Part shown: in pieces, positions 18,869-27,813 of the stretch | How the letters are laid out: each line of letters opens with the position of its first letter | Numbering within the stretch: the first letter of the stretch is position 1 | DNA from: Thiothrix eikelboomii | GTDB lineage: Bacteria; Pseudomonadota; Gammaproteobacteria; Thiotrichales; Thiotrichaceae | Direction: 5' to 3' | Assembly: GCF_900167255.1 (NCBI RefSeq) | Contig: NZ_FUYB01000001.1 | Location: 275,632 to 339,631, forward strand | DNA length: 64,000 bases | Program-made: the position numbers and the translations under genes | The notes under the pieces: generated by a model | Told to the model about the DNA's origin: nothing | The model's input: only the letters and a program-made list of their open reading frames with translations | The model's database searches: none

Positions 18869-20020
18869 ATGCTTCGCTTTTCCCATCTGCTATGGGCTGC
18901 TGGTGTCGCTAGCACAACGGTAACGCTAGCAGGGTGTATGACCCAATCGCCCGCTCATAAGCCTGCTATGTCTTCTGCTCATCAACCTAATTATGACGCT
19001 TATTATGGCAATCCACAGCCCTCTGCTGGCTTGAGTTTTGCGGATCGCCCTGACGGCAGTGGCCTGCAAATCAATCCTTCGGCGCCTTCAACTTATGTGG
19101 TACAAAAAGGCGATACTTTGTGGGGTATTGCGCGCAAATTCCTAAATACGCCCTCTTATTGGCCAGAAATTTGGGACAAGAACCAACAAGTCAAGAATCC
19201 GCACCAAATTTACCCCGGTGATGTTTTATATTTTAGTTATAACAAAGAAGCTGGCAGCGATGGCTCTCAAAAACTCGTGCCACGGATTCGAGTCGAACCA
19301 AAGGGCTTAATGGGGCAATCCCTAGTGACACTAGCACCTTTTTTAGAATGGCCGCGTATTATGAGCGATGAGGCCATCAAAAATTCGCCCTATTTACTTG
19401 CTTCTAAAGATAATGAAAGCCTGATCCCGCCCGGTGCTACCGTTTATTTAAAAAATCTGCGGCAGCCACGAGTTGGCTCACGTTATGCGGTCTATCACCC
19501 TGATAAACCTATTTATGATCCTGAGACTAACGCTTTATTGGGCCACCAAGTGGTGTACAGTGGCTATGCGCGGGTGGATCGAGTCGATAGTATTTCCACT
19601 GCAACCATTTTAGATATGGATGAGGCCATTCGGGTGGGTGATCGCATTTTGCCGGTCGAGCGCCGCCACAGTGAGTTACGCGCTCCCATTCAACTACCAC
19701 GCACTAAAATTCGCGGGCAGATTGCAGCACTTTATGATGCCGATTATATGGGAGCTAATTGTATGATTATCGCGATTAATCGGGGTAAAAAACACGGCAT
19801 CAAGCCCGGCTATGCGGTAGGTGTTTATACAGAAGGTCATCGAGTCGAAGACCAATATGCTAGCTTCCGGGGGCATGCTCGCAATACGCCCACCGTAAAT
19901 TTACCCCCCGCGAAAGTGGGGGAGGCGATTGTCTATAGTGTGCATGAGAATTTAAGTTATGCCTTAATTACTGAATCTCAGCGCGAAATCAAAAATGGAG
20001 ATAAAATAGGTAATCCTTAA
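18869..20020 (+). CDS. LysM-domain peptidoglycan-binding lipoprotein
   Basis: A 383-residue protein with a signal peptide and lipobox TLAGC (Cys23). A LysM module lies at about residues 75-125 (YVVQKGDTLWGIARKFLNTP...IYPGDVLYF), followed by a long conserved domain with few obvious motifs. This gene type sits immediately upstream of dprA and divergent from def in many gammaproteobacteria. The LysM should bind peptidoglycan and the lipid should anchor the protein in the outer membrane. The enzymatic or structural function of the C-terminal region is unknown. Confidence 0.88.
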   Translation: MLRFSHLLWAAGVASTTVTLAGCMTQSPAHKPAMSSAHQPNYDAYYGNPQPSAGLSFADRPDGSGLQINPSAPSTYVVQKGDTLWGIARKFLNTPSYWPEIWDKNQQVKNPHQIYPGDVLYFSYNKEAGSDGSQKLVPRIRVEPKGLMGQSLVTLAPFLEWPRIMSDEAIKNSPYLLASKDNESLIPPGATVYLKNLRQPRVGSRYAVYHPDKPIYDPETNALLGHQVVYSGYARVDRVDSISTATILDMDEAIRVGDRILPVERRHSELRAPIQLPRTKIRGQIAALYDADYMGANCMIIAINRGKKHGIKPGYAVGVYTEGHRVEDQYASFRGHARNTPTVNLPPAKVGEAIVYSVHENLSYALITESQREIKNGDKIGNP

Positions 20021-20050
20021 AGCGCTCGCCCAACAGAGATTACTGTCTAC

Positions 20051-21253
20051 GTGAACATTACTGAAGATGAACTACGCGCACGCCTCCAAATCTGGCGGGC
20101 GGTGGGTATTGGCCCTGCTACTCTCAATCGCCTGCTTAATCACTTTGGTTCTGCCGTCGCTGCCTTAGACGGCAGTGATGCTGAACTTGCTAAAGCAGGT
20201 TTAAAACCTGATACCCTTCAAAACCTGCGCTCAGTGCCTATTGAAGCCACTTTAGCCGATTTGGAATGGTTGCATCGAGCACAGCACCGACATATTTTAG
20301 TACCAGAAGATCCACGCTATCCAAAGCTGCTGCGTGACCTTAAAGCGGCTCCACCGATTCTGTTTGTCGCAGGGCAACCAGAACTCTTGAATGAACCACA
20401 ACTTGCGATGGTTGGTAGTCGCACCCCCACCACGTATGGCAAAGAGAATGCGCAAGCTTTTGCGCAGTATTTAGCTAAACACGGCATTACCGTCACCAGT
20501 GGCTTAGCCTTAGGTATTGATGCTGTCAGTCATCAAGGTGCTTTAGAGGCTGGGGGGACAACTATTGCGGTCATTGCAACCGGCTTAGATATTATCTATC
20601 CCGCCAAAAATCGCAGTTTAGCCGAGCGCATTGTTGAGCACGGAGCAATTGTCAGTGAGTTCCCGATTGGGGTTAAACCGCAAGCCCAAAATTTTCCAAG
20701 ACGGAATCGAATTATTAGCGGCTTATCCTTAGGGAGTTTAGTGGTTGAGGCCGCCTTACAAAGTGGCTCCTTAGTGACCGCTCAGCATGCACTTGAACAA
20801 GGACGTGAAGTCTTTGCGATTCCCGGTTCAATTCATAGCCCACTCGCTCATGGTTGCCATCGTCTGATTCGCCAAGGCGCTAAATTAGTCGAAACCGCCG
20901 CTGATATTTTGGAAGAACTGACTCCACAGTTACACGCTTATTTAGGCAGCACTGCGATGCCAACTGCACTAGCACTATCCACGACTCAAGCGTCTAAACC
21001 GATAAAACCCACCAAGCCTTTATCCTTCCTAAAAAGCCTTACAACTCAAGAAAATACGGAAGAACGGTCAGAGGCTAAGCTTGATCCAGAAGAGCAACAA
21101 ATTCTTGCTACCATAGGTCTAGAGCCGATACCGATTGACCAGATAGTCCTCCAAACAGGGTTGACCCCTGATGTTGTTTCATCCATGCTGCTGATGCTAG
21201 AGCTACAAGGCTACATCGCTGCATGTGGCGGTGGTCGCTACCAGCGATTGTAA
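20051..21253 (+). CDS. dprA: DNA-processing protein DprA
   Basis: A 400-residue protein with a GTG start at 20051. It has an N-terminal SAM-like helical region (ARLQIWRAVGIGPATLNRLLNHFG). The Rossmann-like DprA domain follows, with MVGSRTPTTYGKENA, SGLALGIDAVSHQGAL, GTTIAVIATGLDIIYP and EFPIGVKPQAQNFPRRNRII. A C-terminal winged-helix domain is at about 345-400. DprA loads RecA on incoming single-stranded DNA during natural transformation. The stop is 17 bp before the smg start. Its presence suggests, but does not prove, competence, since the gene is widely retained. Confidence 0.95.
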   Translation: MNITEDELRARLQIWRAVGIGPATLNRLLNHFGSAVAALDGSDAELAKAGLKPDTLQNLRSVPIEATLADLEWLHRAQHRHILVPEDPRYPKLLRDLKAAPPILFVAGQPELLNEPQLAMVGSRTPTTYGKENAQAFAQYLAKHGITVTSGLALGIDAVSHQGALEAGGTTIAVIATGLDIIYPAKNRSLAERIVEHGAIVSEFPIGVKPQAQNFPRRNRIISGLSLGSLVVEAALQSGSLVTAQHALEQGREVFAIPGSIHSPLAHGCHRLIRQGAKLVETAADILEELTPQLHAYLGSTAMPTALALSTTQASKPIKPTKPLSFLKSLTTQENTEERSEAKLDPEEQQILATIGLEPIPIDQIVLQTGLTPDVVSSMLLMLELQGYIAACGGGRYQRL

Positions 21254-21270
21254 CCAAGAGACTGAACTTG

Positions 21271-21750
21271 ATGAAAGAAAGCACACTGGAAGTACTATTC
21301 TATTTGTTCGACAATTATCCAGAAATGGACGACGAAGCCACCCCAAGTGATGATCGTGAATCCATGAATGTCTATTTGCAGGGAGCGGGCTTTATGCCCG
21401 GTGAGATTAATCGCGCTTTTAATTGGCTTGAAAGTCTCGGTGATGAGCATCAAGATGTCTTAGAGCCTTATTCACCCCATTCTTTGCGTAGTTTCGCATG
21501 GCAAGAGCAACGCTGGCTGAATACCGACTGTCAAAATTATCTTTTATTTTTAGAAAAAGCGGGGGTGCTTAATTACGAGGCACGTGAACAAGTGATTGAT
21601 CGCGTATTAGCCTTAGAAGACCCTGATTTCACGCTAGATCGCTTGAAATGGGTGATTCTCATGGTATTGGTAAACCGCCCTGATGAAGATAATAGTTTCT
21701 TATGGACTGAGGGTTTAACCCTCGATGGCTCAACGCCGGTCTATCACTAA
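21271..21750 (+). CDS. smg: Smg family protein (DUF494)
   Basis: The ATG at 21271 is chosen; an earlier in-frame start would overlap dprA and adds residues unlike the family. The 159-residue product begins MKESTLEVLFYLFDNYPEMD and is acidic. It shows the DUF494 signature LEVLFYLFDNY...LQGAGFMPGEINRAFNWLESL and ends with VLMVLVNRPDEDNSFLWTEGL. The family lies between dprA and topA throughout gammaproteobacteria, as here. The role is unknown; synteny suggests DNA metabolism, which is inference. Confidence 0.9.
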   Translation: MKESTLEVLFYLFDNYPEMDDEATPSDDRESMNVYLQGAGFMPGEINRAFNWLESLGDEHQDVLEPYSPHSLRSFAWQEQRWLNTDCQNYLLFLEKAGVLNYEAREQVIDRVLALEDPDFTLDRLKWVILMVLVNRPDEDNSFLWTEGLTLDGSTPVYH

Positions 21751-21855
21751 TCCCACAAGGACTCTTTACTTTTGCTAGCTTTTCGGGTTTAAAATGCAGG
21801 CCATTGGCTTTCTTGCGAAGGCTAATCTTTAAAATTTAACTTGAAAAGCAGCTAA

Positions 21856-24375
21856 ATGAGCGAAAATCTGGTCATCGTCGAATCACCGGCGAAGGGCAAA
21901 ACTATTCAGAAATACTTAGGCAAGGGCTTTGAAGTGCTTGCATCTTATGGTCATGTGCGCGACTTAATTCCTAAAGAAGGTGCCGTTGACCCTGAACAGG
22001 GTTATGCCATGAAGTATGAGATCATTGACCGCAATCAGCGGCATGTCGATGCCATCGCCCGGGCTGTTAAAAAAGCGGATACCCTCTATCTAGCCACTGA
22101 CCCTGATCGTGAGGGTGAGGCCATTTCTTGGCATTTGTACGAAGTGCTTAAAGAACGCGGTTTACTCGAGGGGAAACAAGTTCATCGGGTGGTCTTTTAT
22201 GAAATCACCAAGAACGCTGTTCAAGAGGCGATTGCCCATCCGCGTGCACTCGCCTATGAGCTGATTGATGCTCAGCAAGCACGCCGCGCCTTAGATTACT
22301 TAGTTGGCTTTAATTTATCGCCCTTATTATGGCGAAAAATTAAACGCGGTCTCTCAGCGGGGCGAGTCCAAAGCCCTGCATTGCGCATGATTGTGGAACG
22401 CGAAGAAGAGATCGAAAGCTTTGTTCCTCAAGAATACTGGAATCTCACGGCACTGCTGGATAAGCAGAGTTTCGAATTCACAGCGCGTTTGCATACTTTG
22501 GATGGTAAACGCTTGGAGCAATTCGATGTCAATACCAGTGAAGTGGCTCATCAGGTGCGTGATCGTTTGCTGCAAGCCGCACGTGGCCAATTAACGGTTA
22601 CCAAAATTGAGCGTAAAGAACGTAAGCGTCATCCTTCTGCGCCCTTCACCACCTCCACACTCCAACAAGAAGCCGTGCGCAAATTACGCTTTTCCTCACA
22701 AAAAGCCATGCGAACTGCCCAGCAATTGTATGAAGGTATTGACTTAGGCAGTGGCCCGGTCGGCTTGATTACTTATATGCGGACTGATTCGGTAGCGCTA
22801 GCAGGTGAGGCCATCGCTGAATTACGCGCATTCATTCAGCAGCGCTATGGCAAGCCTAAACTACCTGAGTCACCGCGCCAGTACAAAACCAAATCCAAAA
22901 ATGCACAAGAGGCACATGAAGCAATTCGCCCCACTTCCTGCCTGCGTGTTCCTGAAGAAATCCGTAGCTATCTCAGTGAAGAGCAATTCCGTTTATACCA
23001 ATTGATTTGGCAACGTACAGTGGCCTGCCAAATGATTCATGCTCTGATTGATACGATTTCTGTGGATTTAGCGGCTGAGCCTAGCAGCTTCTTCCGGGCG
23101 ACGGGTTCGACCATTCGTGATCCGGGCTTTTTAGCCGTGTATGAAGAAGGCCTTGATGATCAAAAGGTGGAGAAAGAAAATCCGCTGCCGCCGTTAACCG
23201 AAGGCGAAGCCATTAAGTTAAATGATATTGAAGCCACCCAGCATTTTACTGAGCCGCCACCGCGCTATTCTGAGGCCAGTTTGGTCAAAATGTTGGAAGA
23301 ATATGGGATTGGCCGCCCGTCTACTTATGCGAGCATTATTTCCACCTTGCAAGCACGTGAATATGTCGAATTGGATCGGTTGCGTTTCACGCCAACTGAC
23401 ATTGGCCGGATTGTTAATAAATTTTTAACGGAGCATTTTACCCGTTATGTTGATTACGATTTCACTGCCAATCTCGAAGATCAACTCGATGAAATTTCAC
23501 GCGGTGAAAAAAACTGGACACCCGTACTCGATGAGTTTTGGCAACCATTCAGTCAACTCGTTGAAGAAAAAATGGACAATGTACAGCGCAGTGATGTCCT
23601 GCAAGCGCGTGAACTAGGGCTAGACCCTAAAACTGGCAAGCCTATTTCCGTGCGTATGGGTAAATTTGGTCCGTTCGTGCAAATCGGCTCACGTGATGAT
23701 GAGGATAAACCCATTTTTGCGAGCCTCAGAGCGGGCATGAAAATGGACTCGGTGACTTTAGAAGAAGCCTTAGAGTTATTCAAATTGCCACGTGCCTTAG
23801 GTGAAACCGCTGAAGGTCAAACCATTAGTGCTAGCATTGGGCGCTTTGGCCCATATTTACGCTATGGAAGTAACTTTGTCTCCTTGAAAAAGGAGGATGA
23901 TCCTTACACAGTCACCTTAGAGCGGGCTTTAGCCTTGATTGAAGAAAAGAAAGCCAGCGATTTAGCCAAAATTATTAAAGACTTTGGTGATGGGATTCAG
24001 ATTCTCAAAGGTCGTTGGGGGCCGTTTTTAGCGAGTGGCAAAATTAAGGCGAAAATCCCCAAAGATAAAACCCCCGACACCTTAACCTTGGAAGAAGCCC
24101 AAGCCTTAATTGCGGAAGCCACACCCGCGAAAAAAGAAACTAAGAAAGATCCGAAAAAAACCAGTAAAAAACCCGCTGAAACTCAAGCAGATACCAGTGA
24201 GCCGGAAGCTAAACCGACAGCTGAGCCTGCTAAGAAAAAAGCAGCTCCTAAAAAAGCCAGCTCAAGTGAAGCTACTCAAACCAAAGCGCCTGCCAAAAAA
24301 TCAGCCGCAAAGCCAACGACTAGCAAAACTAGTAGCACAACGGCTAAAACTCCGCGTAAGAAAACAGGTACTTGA
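21856..24375 (+). CDS. topA: DNA topoisomerase I
   Basis: An 839-residue type IA topoisomerase. The Toprim domain has IVESPAKGKTIQKYLG and DPDREGEAISWHL. The catalytic Tyr is residue 307 in GLITYMRTDS. The domain II/III motif EYGIGRPSTYASII is present. After the core there are C-terminal repeats of the RxGxFGPFVQIG, IGRFGPYLRYG and GRWGPFLASG type in place of the four-Cys zinc ribbons of the E. coli enzyme. The last about 80 residues are a Lys/Ala/Thr tail (KKTSKKPAETQ, AKKKAAPKKA) likely to bind DNA non-specifically. It relaxes negative supercoils. It is followed 4 bp later by tsaC. Confidence 0.96.
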   Translation: MSENLVIVESPAKGKTIQKYLGKGFEVLASYGHVRDLIPKEGAVDPEQGYAMKYEIIDRNQRHVDAIARAVKKADTLYLATDPDREGEAISWHLYEVLKERGLLEGKQVHRVVFYEITKNAVQEAIAHPRALAYELIDAQQARRALDYLVGFNLSPLLWRKIKRGLSAGRVQSPALRMIVEREEEIESFVPQEYWNLTALLDKQSFEFTARLHTLDGKRLEQFDVNTSEVAHQVRDRLLQAARGQLTVTKIERKERKRHPSAPFTTSTLQQEAVRKLRFSSQKAMRTAQQLYEGIDLGSGPVGLITYMRTDSVALAGEAIAELRAFIQQRYGKPKLPESPRQYKTKSKNAQEAHEAIRPTSCLRVPEEIRSYLSEEQFRLYQLIWQRTVACQMIHALIDTISVDLAAEPSSFFRATGSTIRDPGFLAVYEEGLDDQKVEKENPLPPLTEGEAIKLNDIEATQHFTEPPPRYSEASLVKMLEEYGIGRPSTYASIISTLQAREYVELDRLRFTPTDIGRIVNKFLTEHFTRYVDYDFTANLEDQLDEISRGEKNWTPVLDEFWQPFSQLVEEKMDNVQRSDVLQARELGLDPKTGKPISVRMGKFGPFVQIGSRDDEDKPIFASLRAGMKMDSVTLEEALELFKLPRALGETAEGQTISASIGRFGPYLRYGSNFVSLKKEDDPYTVTLERALALIEEKKASDLAKIIKDFGDGIQILKGRWGPFLASGKIKAKIPKDKTPDTLTLEEAQALIAEATPAKKETKKDPKKTSKKPAETQADTSEPEAKPTAEPAKKKAAPKKASSSEATQTKAPAKKSAAKPTTSKTSSTTAKTPRKKTGT

Positions 24376-24379
24376 TGTC

Positions 24380-24940
24380 ATGCGCATCACTACCCAGCTT
24401 GAAGAGGCCGTCGCTATTCTCAAGGCGGGCGGCCTGATTGCTTATCCGACCGAATCGGTCTTTGGCTTGGGTTGTGATCCCCGGAATGACGCTGCTTTAC
24501 AGCGTCTATTACAACTTAAGCAGCGTCCTGCCCACAAAGGCTTAATCCTAATTGCAGCCCAGCTTGAGCAATTAACCGATTATATCCTGCCTGTAAATGC
24601 CGAACTGTTAGCCCGTATTCTGCCCACTTGGCCAGGACCTTATACTTGGCTATTACCCGTTAGAGAACAAGTATCACCCCTGTTACGTGGCACACACCCA
24701 AGCTTAGCCGTTCGTCTGAGTGCTCATCCAACCTGCCAAGCCTTATGCCAACAATTCGCCCATCCCATTGTCTCGACCAGTGCCAATCCTGCGACTCAAG
24801 CCCCCGCTCGTGATCTGGAGCGTTTAACTCATTATTTTGCAGATCAAATTGATTTAGTCCTTAACCTACCGCTGGGCCAGCAAGCCCATCCTAGTGAAAT
24901 TCGTGATGCGGTCACGGGCCAATTAATTCGCGCTAGTTAA
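24380..24940 (+). CDS. tsaC: L-threonylcarbamoyladenylate synthase (TsaC/YrdC)
   Basis: The ATG at 24380, just after the topA stop, is the sensible start. The same frame stays open upstream across the topA tail, but that segment is only an out-of-frame reading of its Lys-rich codons. The 186-residue product has the YrdC fold pattern: AVAILKAGGLIAYPTESVFGLGCDPRN, LKQRPAHKGLILIAA, WPGPYTWLLP and HPIVSTSANPATQAPA. It makes threonylcarbamoyl-AMP for the t6A37 modification of ANN-decoding tRNAs. The topA-tsaC spacing suggests co-transcription. Confidence 0.93.
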   Translation: MRITTQLEEAVAILKAGGLIAYPTESVFGLGCDPRNDAALQRLLQLKQRPAHKGLILIAAQLEQLTDYILPVNAELLARILPTWPGPYTWLLPVREQVSPLLRGTHPSLAVRLSAHPTCQALCQQFAHPIVSTSANPATQAPARDLERLTHYFADQIDLVLNLPLGQQAHPSEIRDAVTGQLIRAS

Positions 24941-25012
24941 TTCGACCAAAGGTAGTGGTTAGATGCATCTAAAAACATTTGCTAAGCGTATTAAGCTTCA
25001 GGAACAGATGGC

Positions 25013-25555
25013 ATGGATTCTTTAAATGAACTGCTACTACGTTGTGGCCGACAAGATGGAATAGCGTTTAAGCAGCTTTATCAGCATACCTCACCAAAGC
25101 TTTATGCTTTATGTTGTCGCTTAGTGCGCGATGAAGCCCTCGCAGAAGATGTCTTGCAAGAAGGATTTATTAAGATTTGGCATAGTGCATCAACTTATAG
25201 CACAGATAAAGGCCATGCCTTGACTTGGATGGCAACGATTGTTCGCAATCAAGCCCTTGATCGCTTACGGATGGCAAAAAGCCGCCCTGAGATTCATCCT
25301 GATCTGGAATATGAATCTTTAGAGTTTGCCTCACAAGCGATCACACCCGATTTACTAACACAACTCAGTAGTGATACCCAACAACTACTGGAATGTATGG
25401 AAGAGTTAAAGCCCGAACAACGCGAGTGTATTTTGCAAGCCTTTTATTACGGCTGTACTCATGAGGAATTGGCAGCTAGCATGGCACGCCCTCTAGGTAC
25501 GGTAAAAGCATGGATTCGTCGTGGCTTAGAACATCTGAGGAATTGCCTAGCATGA
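25013..25555 (+). CDS. ECF-type RNA polymerase sigma factor
   Basis: A 180-residue sigma-70 family protein with region 2 (AFKQLYQHTSPKLYALCCRLVRDEALAEDVLQEGFIKIW and TWMATIVRNQALDRLR) and region 4 (LKPEQRECILQAFYYG, HEELAASMARPLGTVKAWIRRGLEHL). No region 1 or 3 is present, so it is an ECF sigma of the type paired with membrane anti-sigma factors (SigK/RpoE-like). The stop overlaps the start of the anti-sigma gene by 4 bp. A TGCATC / CGTATT pair with 17-bp spacing at 24964-24992 could be a self-regulated promoter, but this is weak. Confidence 0.92.
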   Translation: MDSLNELLLRCGRQDGIAFKQLYQHTSPKLYALCCRLVRDEALAEDVLQEGFIKIWHSASTYSTDKGHALTWMATIVRNQALDRLRMAKSRPEIHPDLEYESLEFASQAITPDLLTQLSSDTQQLLECMEELKPEQRECILQAFYYGCTHEELAASMARPLGTVKAWIRRGLEHLRNCLA

Positions 25556-26259
25556 AGCGGTATAAAAACCCCGATATTTTTGAGCCACTAGCGATGGCTT
25601 ATGCGTTAGGTACGCTCCACGGCAAAGCACGCTTACGCTTTGAACAACTAATGGCTCGGCATTTATATTTACGGGCTACCGTACAAGCTTATCAGCAGAA
25701 ATTGAATGGCCTAGCAGAAATACTGCCACCTCAAGCCGTCCATGCACGGGTTTGGCAAGGTATTGAGCAGCACTTAAACCTAAAAGTTGCTCAACCTAGT
25801 TTCTGGAGTCGCTTGCAAAATCAATTGAATTGGGCGTTACCAAGTTTAGCGGCGATCATTGCAGCGGTCTTAACCGCCTTCTTTTTACACCAGCCCCCTA
25901 AACCACAAGCGTATGTAGCTGCCCTAAAATCCACTCAGCAACACCCCCAGTTAGTTTTAGCGATGGCTAAACACGATGAAATGAAAATTTCTTTTGATTT
26001 GCTTGATCAAAACATCACTAACCCTCAAGGCATGATCCCTACACTGTGGTGTATTTCTAAAAAGAAAGATGAGCCACCCATGCGCATGGGGACTTTAGAG
26101 CCAACCAAACCAGAAATCAGTATCAATGCCAAAATGTGGCAAGGTTTGGAGGGTGCGAGTCAATTTGCCATTAGCTTAGAGCCAAATACAGTCAGCGCCT
26201 CCACTCAACCCCAGGGTGAAATTATTTTAAGCGGCACTTTGCATCCTCTTGGCCAATAG
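25552..26259 (+). CDS. RskA-like membrane anti-sigma factor
   Basis: The ATG at 25552 overlaps the sigma stop (ATGA), giving 235 residues; the frame is open further upstream inside the sigma gene but that is not used. The N-terminal cytoplasmic part (residues 1-90: PLAMAYALGTLHGKARLRFEQLM) is the expected sigma-binding zinc-free ASD-like region. A single transmembrane segment lies at about 95-112 (ALPSLAAIIAAVLTAFFL). The periplasmic part resembles the anti-sigma-K (RskA) C-terminal domain, ending with SLEPNTVSASTQPQGEIILSG. It should hold the sigma factor at the membrane until an unknown signal arrives. Confidence 0.85.
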   Translation: MKRYKNPDIFEPLAMAYALGTLHGKARLRFEQLMARHLYLRATVQAYQQKLNGLAEILPPQAVHARVWQGIEQHLNLKVAQPSFWSRLQNQLNWALPSLAAIIAAVLTAFFLHQPPKPQAYVAALKSTQQHPQLVLAMAKHDEMKISFDLLDQNITNPQGMIPTLWCISKKKDEPPMRMGTLEPTKPEISINAKMWQGLEGASQFAISLEPNTVSASTQPQGEIILSGTLHPLGQ

Positions 26260-26262
26260 GCG

Positions 26263-26679
26263 TTACCAAGACTGCTTAAATGCTTCGATTTTGCGGCGTT
26301 CTTGTTTATTGGGTTTACGCACCGGCACATTGACCCCATGTAAGCGGCGTATTTCAATTTGCTGTTCACGCTCTTCACGTTGGTGCTCATCTTCTTGATA
26401 CAGTAGCGCAGCTTCTTTCGCAGGGCGACGCTGTTCATTCAAAGCGAGCACGGTCACTTTCCAAGTATTTTGGTCTTTGCGAATTCTAAGCACATCACCC
26501 ACCTGCACAGCTCGTGAAGGTTTAGCACGCTCTTCATTCACATGCACATGGCCACCGTTGATAGCCTCCACCGCTAAAGAGCGAGTTTTGAAAAAACGCG
26601 CAGCCCAAAGCCATTTATCTAAGCGCAAACGGGTTAAGGTTTCCACTCCAGAGGCCAATCCACCACTCGATCTTCCCAT
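26263..26679 (-). CDS. hslR: Hsp15-type S4-domain RNA-binding protein
   Basis: Up to 138 residues with an S4 RNA-binding domain near the N-terminus (RLDKWLWAARFFKTRSLAVEAINGGHVHVNEERAKPSRAVQVGDVLRI) and a basic C-terminal tail (KPNKQERRKIEAF). In E. coli Hsp15 rescues stalled 50S subunits carrying nascent chains after heat shock. The ATG at 26679 overlaps the upstream YcgN gene by 46 bp. A GTG at 26646 would overlap it by only about 13 bp and would start VETLTRLRLDKWLW, which matches the family N-terminus better. It converges on the anti-sigma gene with 3 bp between stops. Confidence 0.85.
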   Translation of the reverse strand: MGRSSGGLASGVETLTRLRLDKWLWAARFFKTRSLAVEAINGGHVHVNEERAKPSRAVQVGDVLRIRKDQNTWKVTVLALNEQRRPAKEAALLYQEDEHQREEREQQIEIRRLHGVNVPVRKPNKQERRKIEAFKQSW

Positions 26680-27110
26680 TCGTCCTCATTCACATCTTTA
26701 CTAAATACAAATTTTCCAATAATAGACTCACCTTGCTGATGAATCGTTGCTTTATTCCCGGACACTAAATGATGCCAAGAAGGCAAATCTTTACCCTCAT
26801 AGACCAAGCGATAGGCACAACTGGGTGGCATCCAATACAGTTGCTCCAAATTTTGCGGGGTTAGCCGCACGCAATCGGGCATCAAAACCTGCCGTTTTGA
26901 ATAATTACTGCACCGACAGGTTTGACCGTCTAATAAATCACAGGCCACATCGGTATAATAAACCGTGCCATCGTCTTCATCTTCAAGTTTATTTAAACAA
27001 CATTTGGCACAGTGATCACACAAACTTTCCCACTCATCAGTGGTCAATTCGCTTAATTCCTTTTGCTGCCACCAAGGCTGCTTGTCAACGGTTTTTTTAG
27101 GCCTATTCAT
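26634..27110 (-). CDS. YcgN-family cysteine-cluster protein (UPF0260)
   Basis: A 158-residue protein of usual family size. Conserved Cys are in CDHCAKCC, DVACDLLDGQTCRCSNY, MPDCVRL and PPSCAYRLV, the zinc/iron-binding cluster pattern of the CxxCxxCC family. The body ends with YEGKDLPSWHHLVSG, also typical. Its function is unknown; metal binding is predicted. The start overlaps the upstream lipoprotein gene by 8 bp and its 3' end overlaps the Hsp15 gene, forming a three-gene unit. Confidence 0.88.
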   Translation of the reverse strand: MNRPKKTVDKQPWWQQKELSELTTDEWESLCDHCAKCCLNKLEDEDDGTVYYTDVACDLLDGQTCRCSNYSKRQVLMPDCVRLTPQNLEQLYWMPPSCAYRLVYEGKDLPSWHHLVSGNKATIHQQGESIIGKFVFSKDVNEDEWEDRVVDWPLEWKP

Positions 27111-27762
27111 GGGCTTGCTCTGCAGGTAAGTTTAAGATCTTGGTTTTTAGCTGCGGAAAATCTTGCGGTGAACTGTAATAAAACATGTCTCCGCCTTTGG
27201 CATCAATCAGCATGGCTAAATTGCGATCTGCATAAAACCAAGCATCGACGGTGGCGGTTAAGTTAACAATCTCCGCCCCTTCGCCAAAGCGCGCACGAAT
27301 CAATTCAGGTTCGTAATTGACCACAGGAATATAGATCAGATACTTAATCAAAAAATCATTCGCAAGTTTTACATTCGCTTCAGACACCGACAACCGCCAA
27401 GCGCCACTGGCTTGCGGCTCACGCTTGATCTGCTCTTGAGAAAACTTTTCCAAAATGGCTGGATCAGCCACCAGCTCAGCCACCAATTTCGCTTCAAATA
27501 AACCCAAGCGCTGTTTACCGAAGTAGGCCTCTAAACTCAATTCATTAGTACGCGACTGCATCACTGCCAACTCAGGAAAACTATGCCACTGCTCAATCGC
27601 TTGACGTAAAGTGGTTTTGCCGAGTTCTAGATGAAAAACACGGGTCGTTCCTTGCTCAGTACTGGTGATGTCCCAAGGTAAATTGTCTACCACCTGCGGG
27701 TCTGACTTGCCACAAGCACTCAATAACAGCAGAATCCCCATCACTGCTAGCAAACGCTGCAT
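27103..27762 (-). CDS. hypothetical lipoprotein (219 aa)
   Basis: Residues 1-17 form a signal peptide with lipobox LLSAC (Cys17), so this is an outer- or inner-membrane lipoprotein. The mature part has no motif I recognise. It starts with LPWDITSTEQGTTRVFHLELGKTTLRQAIEQW and ends with a segment WFYADRNLAMLIDAKGGDMFYYSSPQDFPQLK. Similar conserved lipoproteins occur beside ycgN in related gammaproteobacteria as far as I recall, but I cannot name a family. It overlaps ycgN by 8 bp. Confidence 0.7.
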   Translation of the reverse strand: MQRLLAVMGILLLLSACGKSDPQVVDNLPWDITSTEQGTTRVFHLELGKTTLRQAIEQWHSFPELAVMQSRTNELSLEAYFGKQRLGLFEAKLVAELVADPAILEKFSQEQIKREPQASGAWRLSVSEANVKLANDFLIKYLIYIPVVNYEPELIRARFGEGAEIVNLTATVDAWFYADRNLAMLIDAKGGDMFYYSSPQDFPQLKTKILNLPAEQAHE

Positions 27763-27813
27763 TGCTCTAACCTATCAGCTACAAAGATACGCATCATACC
27801 GCAGGCGTGTTGC

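Noticed and set aside
24964-24992. TGCATC / CGTATT pair upstream of the ECF sigma gene
   Set aside because: Spacing is plausible for an ECF promoter but a single site without a known consensus is too weak to list as a feature.
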